Positions 41,040 to 46,099 of a stretch of DNA of 46,099 nucleotides are shown here, one piece after another (within the stretch, counting starts at the first letter, position 1; every line of letters begins with the position of its first letter). The notes under the pieces were generated by a model, which searched no databases, was not told the origin of the DNA, and saw only the letters and a program-made list of their open reading frames with translations. Origin of the DNA: Verrucomicrobiota bacterium (GTDB lineage: Bacteria; Verrucomicrobiota; Verrucomicrobiia; Verrucomicrobiales; Verrucomicrobiaceae); assembly GCA_963204975.1 (NCBI GenBank), contig CAUJJC010000132.1, forward strand, positions 1 through 46,099, in the 5' to 3' direction. The position numbers and the translations under genes were made by a program.

Positions 41040-41984
41040 ATGAATTGGTTGGCATGGAACGTAATTTCTCCCAATAATAAGGACAGCTTGATTAATTGCG
41101 TCTCCAAAATGAGCCGACGCCTTCCTTCCACAACTACAAAAATCCGGGCACTGCTTGCCGCGGATTGGGAAGACTCTGTCTTCGTCAGGTGGACAGCTCA
41201 AATTCTGGTCGGCGCTCTTCCGGGTCTGGTGATTGTATTGACTATTATGCACATGGCTAGCGGGGCACCTCGGCAGGGGATCAAGGGCACCACTGCGGCG
41301 TCCATCGTGCCGCTGCTTTCGGCCAGCACGCTGGCGGACTCGGCAGCCTTCCATCGCGTGGCTTCCATTCACACGACAGCTTCCAACGAAGTCATGTTCC
41401 GCCAGCCAGGAAGTGCGGACCAGCAAGGATCGAGAAAGCGGGTCCTCACCGTGGTGAAGCGCACCTCGCCCATCAGCGTGAACTTCAAGGCACCTCGCCA
41501 GAACTGGAAGCACCTGGATGCTGAGACGCGACAGGCGGTTGATGAGGGTCTCGCCAGCAAGCCATCATGGCAGCGAGTCGTGATGCACGGCAGCGGAGCT
41601 TCCCATGGCAGTGCCGGGCTGCTGGATCGCTATCATAGTCAGGTGCGAGGACTAAGCGGAGGCTTGGGCTACCACTTTGTCATCGGCAATGGCGCTGGAG
41701 CAGGGGATGGCGTTGTGCAAACCGGACCTCGATGGGCCAGGGCCATGCCGGTGGAGAGCGGCCCTCTCGCAGCGAATAGCATCAGTGTTTGTTTTGTGGG
41801 CGATTTTCAGTCGCAGTCTCCGACGGTGGACCAGCTCGAAGCCTTTGATGAATTGATCGACTACTTGTCTCTCAAGCTGGGACATCTCCCCGTGACCACG
41901 CATGGTTCGCTGGTCGGTGGTGAATCACGTTGCCTGGGGGTGAAGTTTCCCGTCGATCAGGTGCTTCGAGAACTCGAACACTGA
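41040..41984 (+). CDS. Membrane-anchored N-acetylmuramoyl-L-alanine amidase (PGRP-like)
   Basis: Product of up to 314 aa. A membrane helix is at about 53-73 (TAQILVGALPGLVIVLTIMHM), so the enzyme domain faces the periplasm. The amidase_2/PGRP domain is at about 175-312: WQRVVMHGSGASHGSAGLLDRYH holds the first zinc histidine, GLGYHFVIGNGAGAGDGVVQTG a typical loop, and HLPVTTHGSLV plus CLGVKFP the later ligands. The first residues before MSRRLPST (ATG 41109) are weakly supported and the true start may be there. It cuts the peptide-glycan bond of peptidoglycan. The gene is divergent from the glycosyltransferase. Confidence 0.83.
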   Translation: MNWLAWNVISPNNKDSLINCVSKMSRRLPSTTTKIRALLAADWEDSVFVRWTAQILVGALPGLVIVLTIMHMASGAPRQGIKGTTAASIVPLLSASTLADSAAFHRVASIHTTASNEVMFRQPGSADQQGSRKRVLTVVKRTSPISVNFKAPRQNWKHLDAETRQAVDEGLASKPSWQRVVMHGSGASHGSAGLLDRYHSQVRGLSGGLGYHFVIGNGAGAGDGVVQTGPRWARAMPVESGPLAANSISVCFVGDFQSQSPTVDQLEAFDELIDYLSLKLGHLPVTTHGSLVGGESRCLGVKFPVDQVLRELEH

Positions 41985-42017
41985 GAGACAACGAGGTCGT
42001 GGTGATCACAAGCAGTC

Positions 42018-42100
42018 AACGCGATGTGCGTTAGACGAACTTCGTTGTTAAGCATTGCGATGCTGAAACGCTTCGCGTTGTCGGGCGCTGAGGCTTCGGC
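42018..42100. repeat. Chain of five mini-hairpins between convergent genes
   Basis: Five consecutive hairpins with 4-5-bp stems: AACGC-gatgt-GCGTT (42018-42032), ACGAA-c-TTCGT (42035-42045), AGCAT-tgcg-ATGCT (42051-42064), AACGC-ttc-GCGTT (42067-42079), and GCTGA-ggct-TCGGC with one G-T pair (42087-42100). They start 16-20 bp apart. The stems differ in sequence but keep pairing. They lie in the 125-bp gap between the stops of the amidase gene and the histidine kinase gene. Confidence 0.75.
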
Positions 42101-42109
42101 GATACCCGA

Positions 42110-43789
42110 TTAGGCCATCACGGCATCAGGTGCATTCACCGCATTGAAGATGGCTTCCGAAAGCTCGCCTGCCTCGTAGGGCTTCGGCAGCGTAGCGAAG
42201 AAACCTTGATCAAGGAAAGTGCGCTGCACGTCCTCCGTGACGCTGCCACTGGAGACGATGATGCGGGCACCAGGATCAAATTTCCAGATGGCGCGTGAAG
42301 TCTCCAGGCCTTCCATGCCGCCCTTGAGTGTGAGATCCATGAGCACCACATCGAAGGGTTTGCCAGAGCGGAAAGCATTCTGGTAACTGCGGGCGGCGGT
42401 CTCGCCATTATCACATTCGAAGACGTCGTAGCCGCACTTCTTCAAGATCAGCGTGGCAATGTTGCGGATATGCATCTCATCATCAACGATCAGCACGGAG
42501 CCCTTGCCGGTCCGCAGCGGGGCGGTCGATGGCCGAGGGGCCATGGGTTGGGTTGGCTGAACGGGGGTAATTTCGGTGATCGCTGGGAGGTATAGCCGGA
42601 ACTCGGTCCCCACGCGCAAGGTGCTGCTCACGCGGATGGCTCCGTGGTGCTCGTCGATGTGGCGCTTGCAGGTGGTCAGGCCGATGCCGTTGCCATCAGC
42701 TTTCGTGGTGAAGCTTTCATTGAACAAGCGGGCAAGATTTTCGGGGGCGATGCCAGACCCACGATCACGCACCACCATCTCAATGTAGGGTCCTGGCTGC
42801 AATGCAGGGTCCTGGCCGAGGCGAATGTCCACATTACGCGCCTCGACATCCATGAAGCCACCGCTTGGCATCGACTGCATGCCATTGAGCACCAGGTTTT
42901 GCATCACCTGGGTCACCTTCGTGGGATCAGCCATGGCGCGCTTGAGGTCGTCGGCCAGTTTCATGCGGACCTGCACATTGGAGCCAGCCTGAGCCAGGCG
43001 GACTGTATCCTTGATGATCTCGCGCAGGTCCGTGGGTTGCAAGGTCGAGGACTTTGATTTGGCTGCCTTCACCACCTGCGAGGTGAACTGCTTTGCCCGC
43101 TTCACGGCTGTCAAAACGGTTTCCAGCGTCTGGCCCAGTTCCGAGTGCTGCTCGATCTGGGGCATGATGAAGCTGAGCTGCGCCGTGATGGGGCCGAGCA
43201 GATTGTTCACGTCGTGCGCGATGCCTTGAGCCATGGCCGCGAGGTTCTCAATGCGCAGGCGCTCGGACTGCACTTCGAGGTCTTCCTCCTTTTCCTTGTG
43301 CTGAGGCTTCAGCGGCGTGGTCTGAAGCGTGAACTCATTCGGCACGGGCTGCACCGTGATCGTGAAATTCAGCAGGCGCTTCATGCTGTTGTGCAGTGCC
43401 TTCACGCGCCAGGTGCAGTATCTGGAACCACGGCTGTAAAACGTCTGGATCTGGGCCTGGCATTCCGCCGCGCCACCTTCGGCGGCATCCTTGAGCGCAC
43501 CGAGCAGGGCGACCACGTCACGCTCGGAGGAAACGAGGTCCGCCAAGTGCAATCCGCGCAATCCTTTGCCAGGCTCAACCCCGACGAGGCAGGCCACCGG
43601 CACATTGCTATAGAGAACACGAGGCCCTGAGCCATCGAAGGGACCCGCATCCAGCATGATGACGCCCTCCGTCACCTGATCGAGTGCCACTCGGAGGTAG
43701 TGATTGGCCAGTTTCAACTGCTCGATTTCATCAGAAGGCGACCCCGCAGAGGCGGGGGAAGGCGGCGTCGGAGATGAAGGGGCAGACAT
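42110..43789 (-). CDS. Hybrid sensor histidine kinase with C-terminal receiver
   Basis: Product of 559 aa, apparently cytoplasmic. A PAS-like sensor domain at about 22-150 is followed by the H-box GIAHDVNNLLGP with phospho-acceptor H192 and an ATPase domain at about 265-405 (N-box NLVLNGMQSMP, G-boxes DRGSGIAPE and GNGIGL). A Pro-rich linker (405-425) leads to a receiver domain at about 430-550 with VDDE and acceptor D485 in VVLMDLTLKG. The receiver at the C-terminus has no DNA-binding output, so the final partner is elsewhere. There is no adjacent response regulator, hence an orphan system. Confidence 0.94.
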   Translation of the reverse strand: MSAPSSPTPPSPASAGSPSDEIEQLKLANHYLRVALDQVTEGVIMLDAGPFDGSGPRVLYSNVPVACLVGVEPGKGLRGLHLADLVSSERDVVALLGALKDAAEGGAAECQAQIQTFYSRGSRYCTWRVKALHNSMKRLLNFTITVQPVPNEFTLQTTPLKPQHKEKEEDLEVQSERLRIENLAAMAQGIAHDVNNLLGPITAQLSFIMPQIEQHSELGQTLETVLTAVKRAKQFTSQVVKAAKSKSSTLQPTDLREIIKDTVRLAQAGSNVQVRMKLADDLKRAMADPTKVTQVMQNLVLNGMQSMPSGGFMDVEARNVDIRLGQDPALQPGPYIEMVVRDRGSGIAPENLARLFNESFTTKADGNGIGLTTCKRHIDEHHGAIRVSSTLRVGTEFRLYLPAITEITPVQPTQPMAPRPSTAPLRTGKGSVLIVDDEMHIRNIATLILKKCGYDVFECDNGETAARSYQNAFRSGKPFDVVLMDLTLKGGMEGLETSRAIWKFDPGARIIVSSGSVTEDVQRTFLDQGFFATLPKPYEAGELSEAIFNAVNAPDAVMA

Positions 43790-43998
43790 GAGGGGAGGAA
43801 TATTCGCAATCTCTCTATCAAACCCTGATTGTAAGGCAAACTTTAATTTTTGGGAATTACGATATTATGGAGTCTCAGATTTGTGAATAACCGTATGAGT
43901 GTCCAACAGTGTGCATGGCAGGCGCATGATTTGAGCTTGTCGTTCTTTGGGAAAAACTACTTGCTCACACCTCCTGACTCTCTAGCATCGCCGCCCCT

Positions 43999-44208
43999 AT
44001 GTCCAAGAACCCAGGTATATGCAAAACGAGGAAAGCGGTCGCCAAGCGATTCAAGGTGACAGGTTCCGGTAAAGTGCTCCGTCGCCGTCAAGGCAAGCGT
44101 CACTTGCTGGAAAACAAGAATCGCAAGCGCAAAAACAGCCTCGGTAAGTCCGTCCTCGTGGCGGAAGTCGATGTGCCATCGATCAAGGCGAACCTTCCGT
44201 TCCATTGA
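43999..44208 (+). CDS. rpmI: 50S ribosomal protein L35
   Basis: Product of 69 aa, basic, with the family sequence TRKAVAKRFKVTGSGKVLRR and RHLLENKNRKRK. It is a structural part of the large ribosomal subunit. Many bacteria have infC-rpmI-rplT; here no infC precedes it. Upstream 43790-43998 is non-coding and must hold the promoter. rplT follows after 127 bp that contain strong hairpins. Confidence 0.97.
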   Translation: MSKNPGICKTRKAVAKRFKVTGSGKVLRRRQGKRHLLENKNRKRKNSLGKSVLVAEVDVPSIKANLPFH

Positions 44209-44225
44209 TCGTCCACAGCGGCGAT

Positions 44226-44302
44226 GCCTCCTCTCTGGAGGCAAAGACGATTCATCTGGCCCGCACCAGCGGGCCTTCGATCAGGTGAGATGCCTCGTCT
44301 TT
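44226..44302 (+). promoter_or_regulatory. Structured spacer between rpmI and rplT
   Basis: Three inverted repeats lie in the 127-bp spacer: GCCTCC-tctct-GGAGGC (44226-44242), GGCCCGC-acca-GCGGGCC (44258-44275, perfect), and an enclosing AAAGACGA (44243-44250) with TCGTCTTT (44295-44302). The middle hairpin sits inside the outer pair. The form suggests an RNA regulatory structure, perhaps for feedback by L20, or a processing site. Confidence 0.55.
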
Positions 44303-44335
44303 AATTAACAACAGCCAGATCATTCAGAGACAACC

Positions 44336-44710
44336 ATGCCTAGAGCAACTAACTCACCAGCCAGTCGCGCTCGCAGAAAGCGCACATTGAAGCTAGCCAA
44401 GGGCTACCGCGGCTTCCGTTCCACTCACTTCCGTTACGCCAAGGACGCTGTCCGCAAGGCGATGACCTATGCCTTCCGTGACCGCAAAGCACGCCGTCGC
44501 AACTTCCGCCGTTTGTGGATTGCGCGTCTCAGCGCCGCCACCCGTCCATTGGGCCTCTCCTACAGCCGCTTCATCGAAGGTCTCAAAGCCGCCAGCATCG
44601 ACATGGACCGCAAGGTCCTCGCTGATCTCGCGATCCATGATGAGGCTGGTTTTGCCCTCATCGTTGAGCGAGCGAAGTCCGCTTTGTCTAACAAGAGCCA
44701 GAAGGCCTAA
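44336..44710 (+). CDS. rplT: 50S ribosomal protein L20
   Basis: Product of 124 aa, slightly longer than the usual 117-120. Typical sequence: MPRATNSPASRARRKRTLKLAKGYRG, then RRLWIARLSAATRPLGLSYSRFIEGLK and LADLAIHDEAGFALIV. L20 helps assemble the large subunit and in several bacteria represses its own mRNA. It is followed by a clear intrinsic terminator. Confidence 0.97.
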   Translation: MPRATNSPASRARRKRTLKLAKGYRGFRSTHFRYAKDAVRKAMTYAFRDRKARRRNFRRLWIARLSAATRPLGLSYSRFIEGLKAASIDMDRKVLADLAIHDEAGFALIVERAKSALSNKSQKA

Positions 44711-44736
44711 GCCCAAACTTCAGCAGTAGATTTGAA

Positions 44737-44772
44737 AACAGCCGGAGCCGAAAGGTTACGGCTGTTTTGTTT
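44737..44772 (+). terminator. Intrinsic terminator after rplT
   Basis: AACAGCCG (44737-44744) pairs with CGGCTGTT (44759-44766), followed by TTGTTT. It ends the rpmI-rplT transcript and precedes the convergent stop of the nucleoid-associated protein gene. Confidence 0.85.
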
Positions 44773-44793
44773 GGGAATCGGCCTGACCGCCTT

Positions 44794-45861
44794 TTAAGAG
44801 GCCGAGATGTCCTGGTGGAAGAAGACCTTGATGAACTTCATGCTCTTCGCGGGATCGAATCCGCGCTCCAGCACCGGCTCTTCGTCACCGGCCTTGATGT
44901 GAATCTCCACCCCAGTGTCGAGCTTCAGCACCGAGTTCAGGCGTTTCTTGGCTTTGTTGACCTGCTTCTTCGCGATCTCAAAGTCCGTGCCCAGCGGTGC
45001 GCCGTGTTCTTCTTCGAGGCGCGAGCGTTCGTCATGGAAGCGTGCCACCGCCTCGGGCGTCTTGAGCACCTCGCTTTCGAAGGCCTCCAGGCTGAAGGTA
45101 TCCCGCTCCTCGAAGTAATCGAGCGCCTCGCGTGCCGCGTGCTTCGTCTCCCAGGGCGGCGTGTCATCATCCGATGATGGTGGGGAAACCGGTTCCAGTG
45201 CAGCCACAGCCATCTTGGCATAGGCATCGGTGAGGAAGGCGGCATCGGGCACGGCCTGAAGGCCCAGGAAGTCGCGCACCCAGAAGCGCGAGTCTGCTCC
45301 CGCCCGGTCAAAGGTGAGCACGTAGTAGCCCTGGTCCGCCGAGTGATCCAGGATCAGGCAGCCCTTGTCGATCTTCTCCGGCGTGATGCCTTGCTCTGTC
45401 GTGAGCTGGAGATCGCCATCGCGCGTGGTGATCGTGAGGAAGGGCGTCATCGTTTCGGACTTCAGGATGCACAGGCCCTGCTTCATCTCGCCGTCGATCT
45501 CGATGCCTTCGATCAGCGCAATGCACAGATCGCCCGATTTGATATTCGGATGCGTGGACTTCGTGTAGAGGCGGGTCGCGATGTCCCAGCCCTTGTCCAG
45601 CAGGCGTTCGCCGTTGCCGAAGATGGCCTTGGCGCACTGGTTCATCTCATGCTTTGACAAGGACGAGTGATGCGAGAAGCGATGCGCGATCAGGTTCTTG
45701 AACGGGCGCAGCAGCAGCGTGGTGAGCGGCACGCGATCATTCTCATCCACGCGGAAGATTTCCTTCGAGGTCTGCAGCGGTTCTTCACGTTGGGGATTGC
45801 CGACCTTGGCAAGGACGACGCCGGTGACGAGAGCGGAGGTGTAGCGAACTTTGACAGACAT
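44794..45861 (-). CDS. Nucleoid-associated protein (NdpA/YejK-like)
   Basis: Product of 355 aa. It shows the 37-kDa nucleoid-associated protein layout: an N-terminal half with LCIALIEGIEIDGEMKQGLCILKSET, then RFWVRDFLGLQAVPDAAFLTDAY (compare DFFMDFLG in E. coli YejK). A helical region follows with ARFHDERSRLEEEHG and KKQVNKAKKRLNSVLKLDTGVEIHI, ending in a small domain (GFDPAKSMKFIKVFFHQDI). Such proteins are found with the nucleoid but their role is unclear. Related forms are also found near mobile elements. The gene is monocistronic, convergent with rplT. Confidence 0.72.
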   Translation of the reverse strand: MSVKVRYTSALVTGVVLAKVGNPQREEPLQTSKEIFRVDENDRVPLTTLLLRPFKNLIAHRFSHHSSLSKHEMNQCAKAIFGNGERLLDKGWDIATRLYTKSTHPNIKSGDLCIALIEGIEIDGEMKQGLCILKSETMTPFLTITTRDGDLQLTTEQGITPEKIDKGCLILDHSADQGYYVLTFDRAGADSRFWVRDFLGLQAVPDAAFLTDAYAKMAVAALEPVSPPSSDDDTPPWETKHAAREALDYFEERDTFSLEAFESEVLKTPEAVARFHDERSRLEEEHGAPLGTDFEIAKKQVNKAKKRLNSVLKLDTGVEIHIKAGDEEPVLERGFDPAKSMKFIKVFFHQDISAS

Positions 45862-46099
45862 GGGGCGCGGAAGCTGGAACTAAAAACCCGTCTGAAAACT
45901 GCTAAATGCATTCTCTTCATCGTGAAGCACAGCTTGCGCATCCCCAACACGATACAAGAGATTCAACGCGAGTGAAAATGCTCACCTATCCGCGGTCATT
46001 CGCACCTCATTCGTCTTCATTCGCGTTCGAATCCTTCTCCCTTCACCCTTCTTCCCCCCTTCACACGCAGGCCGTGATCGTGAAGGGGTTGCGTTCAGC
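45862..46099. other. Right-end region without a recognised gene
   Basis: No reading frame with a known domain is visible. It probably contains the promoter for the nucleoid-associated protein gene. GTGA-aaatgc-TCAC at 45973-45986 is a small inverted repeat, and a loose CGAATGA-type repetition occurs around 46000-46030. Confidence 0.4.

Noticed and set aside
44794..45861. Defence-related role for the NdpA-like protein
   Set aside because: Related proteins occur in some defence contexts, but this gene stands alone beside ribosomal protein genes, so there is no support here.

Overview
The window looks like chromosomal DNA of a Verrucomicrobiota bacterium, close in style to Prosthecobacter or Verrucomicrobium. 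The DNA is GC-rich. It carries PSD1/DUF1549-DUF1553, DUF1501, DUF1080 and PPC-domain genes, many Tat-signal secreted proteins, a LexA gene with a box of the TGTTC-N4-GAACA type, and short palindromic repeats built around CAACCCC-GTT-GGGGTTG. The genus is inference.

Layout. 1-896 (minus): 5' part of a secreted CHRD/beta-helix protein running off the left edge; it has no stop in the window. 1042-7409 (minus): DUF1501 protein, ECF sigma factor, membrane anti-sigma-like protein, beta-propeller lipoprotein and PSD1 cytochrome-like protein, tightly packed. 7509-10257 (plus): PQQ-type beta-propeller protein and a Tat-secreted polysaccharide pyruvyl transferase-like protein. 10291-18504 (minus): a type I restriction-modification locus (hsdR, hsdM, hsdS) with a REP-associated tyrosine transposase (RAYT), six copies of a three-hairpin palindromic module, a 16-bp tandem repeat, an acidic small gene, and three gene remains (hsdM', hsdS', and a four-helix-bundle gene broken by an inserted hairpin element). 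18771-21825: 21-bp tandem repeat, secreted unknown protein, RlmM-like methyltransferase and an ABC ATPase. 21914-25692: MBL-fold hydrolase, then a cysteine desulfurase / MobA-FdhD fusion / MOSC cluster for molybdenum-cofactor maturation. 25715-26630: lexA with its probable operator, and tRNA-Glu(UUC). 26804-33774 (minus): DUF1080 protein, then PPC, DUF1501, DUF1549-DUF1553 and RidA-like genes, a likely secreted-catabolism operon. 33907-35509: GYD-domain protein, a decayed nosY and an Rrf2 regulator, read as the scar of a lost nitrous-oxide-reductase cluster. 35548-41984: cysS, small membrane protein, sugar isomerase/epimerase-like protein, DedA, HAD hydrolase, MGDG-synthase-like glycosyltransferase and an amidase. 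42018-42100: a chain of five mini-hairpins. 42110-45861: hybrid histidine kinase, rpmI-rplT and a nucleoid-associated protein.

The most unusual region is 10.3-18.9 kb. An apparently intact HsdR/M/S set is embedded in a mosaic. The RAYT gene is flanked by its presumed palindromes in inverted orientation, and the same palindromes fill the hsdM-hsdS gap. A rump of a different hsdM still overlaps the hsdR start (ATGA), suggesting that the methylase/specificity part was exchanged. A related mini-hairpin design occurs both as a 65-bp insertion in a dead gene and between two convergent genes 27 kb away, which may be a second mobile hairpin family.
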